Shown: piece by piece, positions 12,182 to 30,272 of the stretch | How positions within the stretch are numbered: the stretch's first letter is position 1 | Layout of the letters: every line of letters starts with the position of its first letter | Assembly (NCBI GenBank): GCA_002633025.1 | Contig: NMRB01000090.1 | Coordinates: 584,747 to 648,746, forward strand | Direction of reading: 5' to 3' | DNA: 64,000 nt | DNA from: Notospermus geniculatus | Lineage: Eukaryota > Nemertea > Pilidiophora > Heteronemertea > Lineidae | Made by a program: the position numbers and the translations under genes | The notes under the pieces: model-generated | Seen by the model: the letters and a program-made list of their open reading frames with translations, nothing else | The model's database searches: none | Told to the model about the DNA's origin: nothing

Positions 12182-12363
12182 CTGTCCGACACCAAAAAAA
12201 TTTCACCTTTCTTTTATCTACTGGTGAAAGGCTGTTTCTTGAAACTCTGCAATATTCATGTCAGATCTAGGTATCATGGAGCTCTAAATTATGGCACTGG
12301 AAACTAACTGATCTATTAACCCTTTAAAGTCTGACAGCAGAAAGTAGTTTTGGTGTCGGACAG
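12182..12363. mobile_element. Short element with CTGTCCGACACCAAAA inverted ends
   Basis: CTGTCCGACACCAAAA at the left and TTTTGGTGTCGGACAG at the right form perfect 16-bp inverted ends; the interior of about 150 bp is noncoding. Confidence 0.65.
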
Positions 12364-13415
12364 AACGATAGATTCTGCTGGTAAGCTCAATATTTTTTGA
12401 TACCCTCCTTCAAATGAGTGTACACAGTACATCCCAGATGGAGAAACTAATAGTTAAAGGTCTATAAAATATCAAATACTACATTTGATTTTTGGAAAAT
12501 CAATGGCACAAATCTTCGTGATCATTTCAAAGTTAAATTTTGCCCCATTTTCTAGGGTGACCAATTTTAAAACACACCCCAATAGGAAAAGATGATGCAT
12601 CGATGACCGAACATCGGCGAAAGCAAACGCTTTTTTTATCATCGAGTATTAGCAGCGATGCAGATGAGTCCAAGTACACTTTACAATATTTTTTGACTGT
12701 TATTCCCAAACTGTTATTCCAGTGGTGTCTGCAGCGAAGAAAGGCGAAGTCCATAGTGCAACATTAAAGTCGTATGTCTATTCAATCTGAAGAGGTCGCC
12801 ACCATCGTTCCTTGGCTAAGACCTCTGAAAAGGGCTGGAATCCAGCACAAGATTCTTGTGCTCATCGATTTTACAAATCATTTGATAAAATAATCATACC
12901 GAAAATTATAATTTGTTCCAGTATTTGTAAAATTACTACTATTTTAACATTCCGTTGGGTATTTGATGTTTTATTGTGGAAAAAAGAACGAACTCTTTCG
13001 AATTTATCAGGTATGAGTCAGCGTGCTGAGATAACTCCACAGATGGGGAGAAATCAGGAATTATGTGAGAATGGCCAATATGCTATTGAATCTACCTTCA
13101 AGGAGGGAGAACGTGACCCAGGCACTAGCCATACTTAGGCCTACACCTGAATTGAAACCTGGTGTGTAAGGAATGATAGTCTTAAGAATGCAAATGTCCG
13201 TGTTGCAATAGTCTTCTATTGGCAGGTTATGTTTGAACAGATATGATAGCTATTTCTGCAAAACAATGCTTTCCTTTTTTGTGACCAAGATGCTGCCACA
13301 AGGAAATAGAAACCTACATGTCATTCTATCATAAAACTAATAAAAGGTTTCTTTTATTAGTTTATGATCCTACCCATTATTCCACCTTATACTAACAGTA
13401 GAGCCAAGAGAGAGT
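12364..13415. other. No feature recognised
   Basis: The open frame at 12812-13138 has no recognised motif. Considered non-coding. Confidence 0.25.
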
Positions 13416-13697
13416 AGGCCCGTGTTGGCAAGCTCCTGCTCTTTGTGCACCAGTTTTACACCATCAACATTTCCAAAACATCCAGCTGCAACATTTCCAA
13501 AACACCGTTGTTTTCGGTTTGTTGCACAGTGTGGACTGGACCTGCAACTTTGCACTAAAACAATTTGAAAACATGTTTTGATAATGTTGCAGAGTGTAGA
13601 CCAACCCCGAAACAAGCTGCAACATTTCCAAAACAGTTTTCAAAATTTTTTGTCGGAAAAATGTTTTAAAAATGTTGATGGTGTAGACAGGCCTCAT
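13416..13697. mobile_element. Foldback built of AACATTTCCAAAACA words
   Basis: TACACCATCAACATTTCCAA at the left pairs with AAAATGTTGATGGTGTA at the right; AGGCC at the outer edge pairs with GGCCT. Several internal copies of GCAACATTTCCAAAACA. Confidence 0.55.
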
Positions 13698-13702
13698 TAG
13701 GA

Positions 13703-13873
13703 CAGGTGTAACGTTTTTCGTAGTCGCCATTTTTCTGTGTGATGGAACACACTGGAAAACAGCTGCACACGCTGTTTCTCTGTGTGTCGCTCATTGTCAA
13801 GTCGCCGCTTATTCCATCAATCTATTGTAATGTCACACTGGCACATGAGCCTCACTGAAAAACGTTACACCGG
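13703..13873. mobile_element. Short element with GGTGTAACGTTTTTC ends
   Basis: The left GGTGTAACGTTTTTC is matched by the right GAAAAACGTTACACC (with a short outer extension). It directly abuts the previous foldback. Confidence 0.5.
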
Positions 13874-14631
13874 CAGTTTCATAGTCCAGTGCTCTGCCAT
13901 GAAGCATCTGTTGTAAATGCACCAACAACAACATCTCATTTTTAAAATTCTTTCTCCACTTTATCTACCACTGCCTCGCTGAGTTCATTCACGTCTATGG
14001 TAAAAAACCCAATTCCCAGACACAGAGATTGGTTGCAAACATAAGAGTACAAGATCAGTGAAGAATCGGTTACCAGATCAAATCGCTATAAACATTCCAT
14101 GAAGTTTTTACCACGAATATGATCAGCTTGACTCATGCAAAGTTTGCCAAAAAATAACGCCAGCAATGTTTTTGAATAACTGGAGATTGTATTAGAATCC
14201 AAAACCAGAAACTCTGTAAATAACAAAATGGATTCCAGCATTAGGTCTGTATACCAACATACGACTGTAGTAAATACTCTTAAGCTGCAACGATTCTTGC
14301 ACTTCATCGTGTCCTCACAGCTTTATGTCAATTTCTCTCGTCCGTTTCTTTGTGATGATGTATTTTTACCAACTTAGATTCAGCTCTTTGGAACATTGGT
14401 TTTTATTATTATTATTTTTTATTATTAAAATTTATTAAGTGCCCCACATACAAAAATTTACACAGTGTAAAAATTTGTTAAAACATGAAGTTAAGCAAAA
14501 TTGAATTATTAATTTAAATTACTTATTATTAATTAAAAACAGGAAGATAAACTTTAGGGACTTGATAGGCTCACCAAGAGGAGTTGTCCAATTTGAAATT
14601 GGAACAAGGACCTAGGAAAATGCATCACATT

Positions 14632-15299
14632 GGGTGGTATTTATAAAAGATAGCAAATGCTTTTACTTCAAGTTTTGTAATACATTTACATTTGACATTG
14701 CTGTGTACATCTTAAGCATTTGCTAACTTTTATAAATACTGCCACCCAATGGCTGGTATTCACAAAAGCTAGCAAATGCTTTTACTTCAGATTTTGTAGT
14801 ACATTTACATTTGATCTTGCTGTGCAAATCTTAAGTAAAAGCATTTGCTAACTTTTATAAATACAAATGGCTGATATTTATAAAAGATAGCAAGTGCTTT
14901 TCCTTCAGGTTTTGTAGTACATTTACATTGGACCGTGCTGTGCATATCTTAAGTAAAAGCATTTGCTAACTTTTATAAATATTGGTTGATATTTATAAAA
15001 GATAGCAAAATGCTTTTACTTCAGGAATCCCGGTACTGTCGATAGGCATTCTGACCAACATAGCAGACCTATGATGATTTCACTTCAGGTTTTGTAGTAC
15101 GTTTACATTAGACCTTGCTGTACATATCTTAAGTAAAAGCATTTGCTAACTTTTATAAATACCAGCCATTGGGTTTGATGTCTTTATGCTGATATTTATA
15201 AAAGATTGCTTTTCCTTCAGGTTTTGTAGTATGTTTACATTACACCTTGCTGTGCAGATTTTGAGTAAAAGCATTTCCTAACTTTTATGAATACCAGCC
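14632..15299. repeat. Head-to-tail array of five related hairpins
   Basis: Units at about 14632-14748, 14751-14864, 14869-14982, 14985-15171 and 15189-15299. Each begins (G)GTATTTATAAAAGATAGCAA and ends TTTGCTAACTTTTATAAATA, i.e. is itself palindromic. Unit 4 holds a 60-odd-bp insertion flanked by ACTTCAGG. A distant relative lies at 27370-27491. Confidence 0.8.
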
Positions 15300-16140
15300 T
15301 CTAATGTGCATAGAATATTCATGTAATTTGGTACTATAACTTGAGAGGTACTCCAACTGTTGTGTCATTTCAAACAAGAGCTATTCAGTAACAATTAGCA
15401 CAGAGACTGGCAATGCACAATACATTACCATAGCGCACACCTCTTTCAGAGGAATGAAACCTACATGTACTCCGGAGTGCACTACACTGCAAATACATAG
15501 AGGATAGAAGAAGCAGCCTGTGTTCACAGGGCTGTATCTCTCTCAGCATATTGCCCATAGGTTACCATGGTGACATGGCCATTTCTATGGTTCCCTGGCA
15601 ACATCTCTCAAGCGCTGCCTTGATTTTCATGGCAGTGGTGTGGTGTGTGTCAATACATTATGGTTGGGGAGGAGAAGCAAAAAATTGATGAGCGTTCTCA
15701 GCAGAAAGAACATATTTTTTGATGTTCACGACGATGCTCATGAAATTGACTTTTTTGAAAGCACAAACTGCACGGGGACAGAGTTTGGCTACAAATGTCA
15801 GCTACAGAGCACACAATGCAATAGAAAATCAAGTGTAAATTTTCTACCCCTCTAACAAAATGTCTGCCGAAAAAAATGCAGAAATGCATTACTCATTTCA
15901 GCAATCTGGTAAAAGAACTCAGTAAATGAGTCTGGCAGACAACGCCATGGTGAAGCAGACAACACTTTGTCCTGAGCTGAGTCATCCCAACCCAGACAAA
16001 GACATCCCTGTACGTGTCACGATCAGCTAGCAAGTGTTGACGCATTAACGGAAAAAAATTATCCATTCATTGCGTTGTTTCAACCTGCAGCACGGATTTG
16101 CTTCAGGGAGCTAGATGCAATCCTGGCCAGTTTTGGTTCA
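15300..16140. other. No feature recognised
   Basis: Unassigned sequence leading into a minisatellite. Confidence 0.3.
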
Positions 16141-16164
16141 GGCAAAATAAAAGGACAGGTAAGA

Positions 16165-17280
16165 AAAGGCAACTGATCAGTTGATCAAAGGCAAAAGGAC
16201 TGGTAGACAAGGCAAAATTGATCAGTTGATCAAAGGCAAAAGGACTGGTAGACAAGGCAAAACTGATCAGTTGATCAAAGGCAAAAGGACTGGTAGACAA
16301 GGCAAAACTGATCAGTTGATCAAAGGCAAAAGGACTGGTAGACAAGGCAAAACTGATCAGTTGATCAAAGGCAAAAGGACTGGTAGACAAGGCAAAACTG
16401 ATCAGTTGATCAAAGGCAAAAGGACTGGTAGACAAGGCAAAACTGATCAGTTGATCAAAGGCAAAAGGACTGGTAGACAAGGCAAAACTGATCAGTTGAT
16501 CAAAGGCAAAAGGACTGGTAGACAAGGCAAAACTGATCAGTTGATCAAAGGCAAAAGGACTGGTAGACAAGGCAAAACTGATCAGTTGATCAAAGGCAAA
16601 AGGACTGGTAGACAAGGCAAAACTGATCAGTTGATCAAAGGCAAAAGGACTGGTAGACAAGGCAAAACTGATCAGTTGATCAAAGGCAAAAGGACAGGTA
16701 GACAAGGCAAAACTGATCAGTTGATCAAAGGCAAAAGACTGGAGGGCAAGGCAAAACTGAAGCGATCAAAGGCAAAAGGACTGAGAGTCAAGGCAAAATG
16801 GAAGTTGATCAAAGGCAAAAAGCACAGGTAGACAAGGAAAAAATGAAGGTGATGAAAGGCGAAAGGACTGAGAGACAAGGCAAAACTGAAGTTGATCAAA
16901 GGCAAAAGGACTGGAGGACAAGGCAAAACTGAAGTGATCAAAGGCAAAAGGACTAGAAGACAAGGCAAAACTGAAGTGATCAAAGGCAAAAGGACTAGAA
17001 GACAAGGCAAAACTGAAGCGATCAAAGGCAAAAGGACTGGAAGACAAGGCAAAACTGAAGTGATCAAAGGCAAAAGGACTAGAAGACAAGGCAAAACTGA
17101 AGTGATCAAAGGCAAAAGGACTGGAGGACAAGGCAAAACTGAAGTGATCAAAGGCAAAAGGACTAGAAGACAAGGCAAAACTGAAGTGATCAAAGGCAAA
17201 AGGACTGGGAAAGAAGGCAAAACTGAAGGCGATCAAAGGCAAAAAGGACTGAGAGATAAGACAAAACTGAAAACGGCCAA
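16165..17280. repeat. Minisatellite with 45-bp and then 42-bp units
   Basis: First block (to about 16735): some 12 nearly identical 45-bp units, TGATCAGTTGATCAAAGGCA plus AAAGGACTGGTAGACAAGGC plus AAAAC. Second block: a 42-bp variant lacking the GATCAGT doublet. Both periods are multiples of 3, so frames stay open on both strands (units read TDQLIKGKRTGRQGK and SPFAFDQLISFALST). There are no flanking exon signals I can identify. Confidence 0.9.
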
Positions 17281-17366
17281 AAACTGCTTGAATATGGATT
17301 CTACACATTGTTTACCAGCATTTGGTGAGAAACTTTGCATTGCTGAAGTGCTGTAGTCTGATGCAT

Positions 17367-17543
17367 TGGGTGATTTCAAAGTTGTTGTCAACATAGTGTT
17401 TACAATGCATTAAAACAATGGGTGTTAACACGGTGTTTACATTACAATGCATGAAAGCATTGTAAGCAATGAGTGTTAACACGGTGTTTACAATGCATTA
17501 AAGCATTGTAAACACCGTGTTAACACCAACTTAGAAATCACCC
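17367..17543. mobile_element. MITE-like foldback with GTTAACACGGTGTTTACA repeats
   Basis: Ends TGGGTGATTTCAAAGTTGTT and, inverted, TGGGTGATTTCTAAGTTGGT. The inner part repeats GTGTTAACACGGTGTTTACA and its complement. Confidence 0.7.
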
Positions 17544-18760
17544 ATATAGTATAGGTATAACAAGTAGATTTCTCATCTGTGTTCTTCATTTTCTTTACGA
17601 ATGACATCAATATCAAGATTAGATAAGAACAATTTTCCTCAACAGGTGATCTCAATCAGTACATGGTACTAAAGAGGACAAAGTAATCCTGAACACAGTG
17701 CGAATGGACCAACCAGCAGACAATGCAATAAAACAATCGTTTCAAAGAAGTTTCAAGAAAAGCGGCTTGTTTCTACCACCAATCGCGCATTTATCCATAG
17801 ATTATATTACACACTGTGTATGGAAGTGCACATAATGACTTTGTGGGCGATGAAAGCAATGGAGAATTGTATTTGTGGAAAAATCAATAGAAACACATCA
17901 AGATAATCATATGAAAGAAACTTTTAAGTCAAAGTTACAAATAGTAGATGCTCAATCGATCCCTACAGCTTCAAAAGGTGTGTTATATATCTTGAGATAT
18001 CACACACACATCAGGTATTGAATGGAATTGACCCACAGCCATGCCTACGTATTCCGTTAAAGGTCAAACAGCCACAAGGACAAAAATAGCTCTCCGTCTA
18101 CGACTGCAGACAAGAAATGATAGTACGGGAGGGCGGAACAGCGACAACAGGCATTCGCTTTTGGAGATCTCGCGATGTAGCCTACACTTCAGGGATGGAG
18201 GAAGGCTTGTCATGGCCATCAATGTAAGATTGAAAACTTACTGACTTTCTTCCTGAGAAGAATTATATTTCTAAACAATAAAAATAACTGGCCAACTTTG
18301 ACCTCCAAAATAATATTATTTTTCAGTTTCTTCCAACTATATCCTAATCTTCTTTAAATCGTCTGAAAAAAGGAATGGGGAACCCACACACTTACGTCAG
18401 GACCTGGCACTGCAAGCAGTTGTACCGAAGTCTCTTTTTTTCTAATGTTATTTCCATTTAATTCTAGCGTGAAAATAAATCAATGTGTTGGTTGCCAGAC
18501 AGTGAAACTTACATCATCGTGTAGCAGATGAAGTTTCCTTTTAATCTCATTCCTTTTTTCTTCAAATGAAAAGGTACAATGGCGAGTAAAGTAACATTTT
18601 TGTGTCACTTTTTGCATGTAGAAAAATGTACCGGTATTCATGACCCAACGCCAACACCTAAAGTGATGTCAATGACGTCGTTTCGGTACAACTGCTCGCA
18701 GCGTTGACCTGTCGAGATACACTGCCGGGGAGGTTCCCCACTGTCAACAGGTGGCAGGAC
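17544..18760. other. No feature recognised
   Basis: Unassigned AT-rich sequence. The open frame at 18041-18244 has no recognised motif. Confidence 0.3.
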
Positions 18761-19042
18761 CAGGGTTTCCGCCAGAGGGTAAAATGGGTAAAATTCCGTA
18801 CCCTAAAATTTTTCCAGGGTACGGATCCGTACCCTCAAAAATTTGATAAATTCACATATTTATCAGTAGTATTCATTGTTTTTCACCATTTAACATCATA
18901 TTTCACGATGTAAAGTGATTTTATGCTTCAAAATACGCCTAAAATGGCACTAAACATCGTTTAAAACCAAAATAAACAAATAAAAATTTAAAAAAAAATT
19001 TTTGGGTCCGTACCCTCATTTTTTTTTCTGGCGGAAACCCTG
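18761..19042. mobile_element. 282-bp element, CAGGGTTTCCGCCAGA ends, 5-bp TSD
   Basis: The left end CAGGGTTTCCGCCAGA and the right end TCTGGCGGAAACCCTG are perfect inverted repeats. AGGAC flanks both sides (18756-18760, 19043-19047). GGTACGGATCCGTACC is an internal palindrome. Confidence 0.8.
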
Positions 19043-19680
19043 AGGACGGACAAGAAGCCGCTGATGATGATGATGATGTTGATGATGATGTCATTTTGTG
19101 TCTGTTTGGAGAAAGCTGAGCTGCAATATGAAATCTTGCAACCACTGGAATAGGATGTTCTTTAAGCCTGTTGATTTATGACAGTACATGTACTTCACTG
19201 AGGCTACATAATATGACAAAAACTAGCACATAAATATTGTCTTGATATTGTACATAGCATTTACTTGCTCGTATACAATGCTTTGTACCAAGTCAGGTGA
19301 ACACCAACTCTAAAGGTAGTTAGTTATACCTGGGTCATTTCCTTATCTTGGCCTATAAATATTTGGGAGGAAAAAATACTTCGGAAAAATATTTATACTC
19401 CACAGATAATATTAGAACAGGTACTAGTAATGTCATGGTATGATGCAAAATGTGCAGTTTTGGTCATGCATGAGATGAAATACAAACTGACATCTGGTGC
19501 TGTTGGAATAAAAGGGCATTTATATTGGTAACAAGGATAAACCTAAGTAGTGAGAAACTGCACAGGTCACCAGAGAATACAGACAATGAAAGCAAATTGA
19601 GCCAGGGAAATGGAGGATTAAAAAATCCCCAAAGAATGAATGATGATAAGGATAATGAACACTGATTTTTAGCACTTTTA
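19043..19680. other. No gene recognised; short GATGAT tract
   Basis: A GATGATGAT tract lies at 19063-19092. Otherwise unassigned. Confidence 0.35.
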
Positions 19681-19689
19681 TTAATAAAC

Positions 19690-19870
19690 ACTTGTAAGCA
19701 GAGAACAAGTAATGGCAATGGTAATGGTAATGGTAATGGTAAATGGAACATTGGTCATGACTAAAGCTGCTATTGATAATGAGCATTGGAATAAACACTG
19801 GTAAGCAGAAAATGAGTAATGGTAATGACAGTGGTAATGGTAATGGTAACTGTAATGGTAACGGAACACT
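19690..19870. repeat. GGTAAT microsatellite in two blocks
   Basis: Hexamer-like GGTAATGGTAATGG runs at about 19710-19743 and 19818-19860, embedded in a larger degenerate duplication (ATTGATAATGAGCATTGG / ATTGATAATAAACACTGG). Confidence 0.75.
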
Positions 19871-19939
19871 AGGAATGACTAAAACTGCCATTGATAATAA
19901 ACACTGGAATAAAACACTGGAAATTGGTAAGTACAGAAT

Positions 19940-20171
19940 ATACTCTAACTCCCACTTACCTGTCCCATTCCTGAACTCGGAAAAAATGACCAAATCCTAA
20001 GTTGAAGATATCACACGCTATCATTCTTCGCCAGGCTCGGGAGTGGGACAAGTAAGTGGACAGGACATTACTGTTTCTGGCCATACCCCCCACCCCATTA
20101 TCTTCAACTTAGGATTTAGTCATTTTTTTCCGAGTTCAGGAATGGGACAGGTAAGTGGGAGTTTAGAGTAC
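19940..20171. mobile_element. Foldback with about 75-bp arms
   Basis: TACTCTAACTCCCACTTACC through TCCTAAGTTGAAGAT returns inverted as ATCTTCAACTTAGGA through GGTAAGTGGGAGTTTAGAGT. It is inserted in the GGTAAT-rich tract. Confidence 0.75.
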
Positions 20172-20604
20172 ATACATACGGTATTAATGGTAATGGATGT
20201 GAACATTCACATCATTGAAAAACTGTGATATTATCGAGACAAGAATTAAGAATGAGAACACTGAAAAAAGAGAATAACACTGATGAAATTAGAATAACAC
20301 TAAACATTAGTCAAGAAATGAGAACATTGGCAGTATACTGTCGAATGGACAACACTGATACTGTAATACCTGCAAGAGCAAATGGGATGATTGCTGTCCT
20401 TTAAAGCCCAACAGTATGCATTCGGTTTTGTATCTCGCGACGGCAGACGTAACCTTTGACCTTTAGGTAACATCGTATATGCATGCTCGATAAGACTGCT
20501 CAAATGTATCTATTTGAATGATCCAAGTTACCAATTAGGTATTGGGAGTGTTGCTACACATAAAAGAATGAGTTGAAGCATTGTTACTTTACCTCATGAA
20601 GGGT

Positions 20605-20788
20605 AAAGGCGCCGCTCCACGTGACAGTTTTCTGTCGAATGTTTGCTGTCAGATGGTCAATTATTGCTATCAGACAGCAATATTGCAGTCTGACAGCAAT
20701 TAGCAATTATTGCAGTCTGACAGCAATAATTGACTATCTGACAGCAAACTTTCGATAGAAAACTGTCACGTGGTGCCGCGGCGCCTTT
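20605..20788. mobile_element. Foldback with CAGACAGCAAT repeats
   Basis: The outer AAGGCGCC...CCACGTGACAGTTTTCT pairs with GAAAACTGTCACGTGG...GGCGCCTT. The interior is made of direct and inverted (G)TCTGACAGCAA words. Confidence 0.75.
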
Positions 20789-21515
20789 AGTCACGCTATA
20801 ACAGTATGTTGAACTTTTCAAGTGATGAAGCTATGGCGACCATTTTTGTTTCGACATAATATCAGTCCAGCCTCGCTGTTACCAGTGGCTATATATAGGT
20901 TGGACAGGAGACCAGTCTTGTCAAGGTGGAGAGGGAGAAAGAGTCACCTAACGCATACTCTTGGGTTTTAACATGGAAATAATAGGAAATATCTCTGCAG
21001 TGAAGATCTGAGGAGTGGTACTACTCTATACAGTAGTACAAAACACCCCTGATCTTGAGTGAGATATTCCATTGGTGGGCAGATTGTACTGGCATTGATT
21101 GGAAATAAAACGACACAAAAGACTGGAGATGGAAATGATGAAAAACACATGATTGTGGGGAAAAAGTGACGGATCGCTGATGAGTGAAGAGCAACTCGGC
21201 GTTCGAATCACTTCTATGTTGAGTCAATTTACTGTTTCCACAGCAGTTCGCCGCTGACACGAAAGCAAGTGTGGTTGAAACAGCCAATGGACTCAACATA
21301 ATTCAAACGCCGACGTTACCGCCAACGCCAACGGCATATGCTGGTGGAAATGAGTGAAAATGCTCAACAATCAAGAATATAAACACAGGAATATTTGCCA
21401 TGCCAGCCAAGGACATACAGCACCTCCATGGCAGTGGTCTGATTTCACACATCCAATGAATAAATTCCCGTTATATGCCGAGGATGACGTCAAATGCAGG
21501 CCAGATTTTAAGCAG
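20789..21515. other. No feature recognised
   Basis: Unassigned, within presumed Go intron 3. Confidence 0.3.
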
Positions 21516-21733
21516 AGGGGGGATCCAGGTGATCGAGGGTCAATATATAGCGGGTATTCATACATCTATATCAGAGCAGGGGTCCGAAGTTTTGAGAACC
21601 CGCTAGACCCTTCACCTACTTGCCCCTCTCCCTGTCATTTATGCTCGTTTGAAGTGATACGGGTTAAAAAATCTGTGGCCTGCACGAGCAGGGGGTCCGG
21701 ACCCCCTGAACCCCCCCTCTGGACACGCGCCTG
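21516..21733. mobile_element. Diverged GGATCC-end MITE
   Basis: Begins GGGGGATCCAGG and ends CCTCTGGACACGCGCCTG, with the GGGTCCGGACCCCC stretch typical of the family whose best copies are at 22831 and 54493. Confidence 0.5.
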
Positions 21734-21837
21734 AAATGTCATGAAACTTGTCAAATGTCAAAAACTCGGCAAAGTGGTAATCAGTGTCTACAGAAAGATG
21801 AGGTGTCGGAACATCTTTTGGACTTTGTTTGGAATAA

Positions 21838-22101
21838 AGTATGATTCACCCTGACTTCAACATGGGCAAAGTGCCAAGCTTGGAAATATGCACAGGTCAG
21901 TGGTAAATAATCCATGTTGCAGTTTGTCAGGATGTTAGGGTAACTTGGTTTACTATCCATGAGGCTATAGCAAATCCAAGGTTGTGCTCAGTCAACTGGT
22001 AAATACTGTGGTTTGTGGTTTAATCATTGTGTTCACTTGTGGTGTCTGTTGCACAGGCCAGGCACTTTGCCCATGTTGAAGTTGGGGTGAATCATACTTT
22101 A
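21838..22101. mobile_element. Family C MITE, copy 1
   Basis: AGTATGATTCACCCTGACTT at the left and AGTTGGGGTGAATCATACTT at the right, with CATGGGCAAAGTGCC near both ends. A second copy, in opposite orientation, is at 32169-32429. It ends only 76 bp from Go exon 3. Confidence 0.8.
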
Positions 22102-22177
22102 CATGTATCTGAGTCAAATGATTTTTATCATTTGCATGTACATGTACCTGACATGTTTGAAAGAGACCTTGACTTAC

Positions 22178-28424
<6,247 letters not shown>

Positions 28425-28960
28425 AAATTCTTTCAAATATCTCTTTTTATACGGGCTGCATTTGCAGTCGGGAATCTCGGGCCAAAATCGCGAAATAGCC
28501 GTCCAATATTATAATATGCATTAAGCATCAATTTAAGCTTGTAACCAATCAATGGCGAAGAATTCACATCGAGGCGCTGGCTGTAGAAATGAGGCTCGAC
28601 AGGGATGTTGTAACTGCGGATATATTGTCGATTTCAGCGCACGCGTCATAAATTCCTGTCCGAAAAAGCACGAACACGAAATAGCACAGAACACAAAGCC
28701 CGGTGTACTCAGATTGAGTCACTGCACAATACTGGCTCGAGTCTGGATCCGTGGCCGGGAATAGCCAACCTGAGCCACCCTTTTGTTTGGAATTTCAACA
28801 AAGCATTTATGTGAAACACGCGGCACGTGCCGACAACTCGTTTCATTGTGGACTCAATCTTCCCAAATGGCCCCTGGGCGTGCGTGTCTCGTGGCAGAAA
28901 AATATCACGAAATAAAACACGTTCCACAGTTCAACCAACATGATGACTTTCATGTTAGTT
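28425..28960. repeat. Near-duplicate segment, left copy
   Basis: AAATTCTTTCAAATATCTCT to ATGATGACTTTCATGTTAGT. It recurs at 29420-29969 with scattered substitutions and small indels. It contains no recognised gene. Confidence 0.85.
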
Positions 28961-29419
28961 TTTTGACAAGTGTGACAGGAATGAACGTCCTAGGAATGCA
29001 AGTCCGCCAAACAATAGCCTGCTAAGGTTATATCCGAATGGTCATGGTCTCCATAGCCATATTTTCTAATCCCTCGCTGAACAATAGGGTTGGACTTTGA
29101 TTCCAGGGGGATTCTGATTCCTGTCACAACTGGACCTTGACGCGCAAGGGCATAGGCTGGTCTAGGGAGGTGCACATTTTTGTGAAAGCGTAACTCTATC
29201 CTCCCGTAGCCTAGGCATGAAATTTCACGGCAGTATGCCAAAGAGAACAAAGGTGTGCTCCAGAGGGGGGCCTCCCCCAGAAAATATTGGAATGCTAGAA
29301 TGCTCTGACGTGCAGTACTATTCTTAGCCAAAATTTACACGATTACAAGGTTGATTTTTTCCTGCTTGCCCAGAGCGGACATCTCTTACTGCTGTGTGGA
29401 GGTGTACGTTAGTGCACCN

Positions 29420-29969
29420 AAATTCTTTCAAATATCTCTTTTTATACGGGCTGCATTTGCAGTCGGGAATCTCGGGCCAAAATCGCGAAATAGCCGTCCA
29501 ATATTATAATATGCATTAAGCATCAATTTAAGCTTGTAACCAATCAATGGCGAAGAATTCACATCGAGGCGCTGGCTGTAGAAATGAGGCTCGACAGGGA
29601 TGTTGTAACTGCTGGTATATTGTCGATTTCAGCGCACGCGTCATAAATTCCTGTCCGAAAAAGCACGAACACGAAATAGCACAGAACACAAAGCCCGGTG
29701 TGCTCAGATTGAGTCACTGCACAATACTGGCTCGAGTCTGGATCCGTGGCCGCACCGGGAATCAGCGTGAGCCGACCTTTTGTTTGGAATTTCAACAAAG
29801 CTTTATGTGAAACACGCGGCACGTGCCGGCAACTCGTTTCATTGTGGACTCAATCTTCCCAAATGGCCCCTGGGCGTGCGTGTCGCGTGGCAGAAAAATA
29901 TCACGAAATAAAACACGTTCCACAGTTCAAGCAACACGGGAAGCAACATGATGACTTTCATGCTAGTTT
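29420..29969. repeat. Near-duplicate segment, right copy, starting at an N
   Basis: Begins directly after the N at 29419. The mix of point changes and short indels relative to 28425-28960 looks like two alleles or a young duplication. Confidence 0.85.
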
Positions 29970-29972
29970 AAC

Positions 29973-30143
29973 CAGCGGCGGATCCAGGATTTCGGGAAAG
30001 AGGGGGCGCACTGTGCTAGAAACATTGAAATCTGCGGTGAATTTCAATGAAGTCTGCTCCAAAATTCAGACTTTCACGGTCGATTTTACAGATTTGTTGG
30101 CGAAAGGGGGCGTGCGCCGGGTGCCCCCCCCCCTTGGGATCCG
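29973..30143. mobile_element. GGATCC-end MITE, subfamily with GTTGGC(C/G)AA
   Basis: AGCGGCGGATCCAGGATTTC to CCCTTGGGATCCG. The interior ACGGTCGATTTTACAGATTT and TTGTTGGCGAAAGGGG is shared with copies at 31.6, 48.7 and 58.1 kb. Confidence 0.65.
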
Positions 30144-30210
30144 AGTTTTTTGACGGGGCCTTGACGCGGACGACTGACAACGTCCGTTGCCCCTGCTGCA
30201 TGCCCAACGT

Positions 30211-30272
30211 TACACTCCTTTCGCAGTGTCTCCTCATCAGGTATGAGTGAAGAGACACTGCGAAAGGAGTGT
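30211..30272. repeat. Hairpin with perfect 21-bp stem
   Basis: TACACTCCTTTCGCAGTGTC(T) pairs exactly with its inverse at 30252-30272 across a 20-bp loop; CCCAACGT precedes and follows. Confidence 0.75.

Noticed and set aside
14632-15299. CRISPR-like array
   Set aside because: Units are palindromic along their whole length, unevenly spaced and lack unique spacers; the DNA is eukaryotic.
16103-17356. Four long open frames (154-216 codons) on both strands as protein genes
   Set aside because: They are produced by 45- and 42-bp tandem repeats with periods divisible by 3; several frames are equally open and there are no start-context, splice or homology signals.
19464-19993. Minus-strand frames rich in HYHYHY and LPLPLP as proteins
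   Set aside because: They are translations of the GGTAAT microsatellite.
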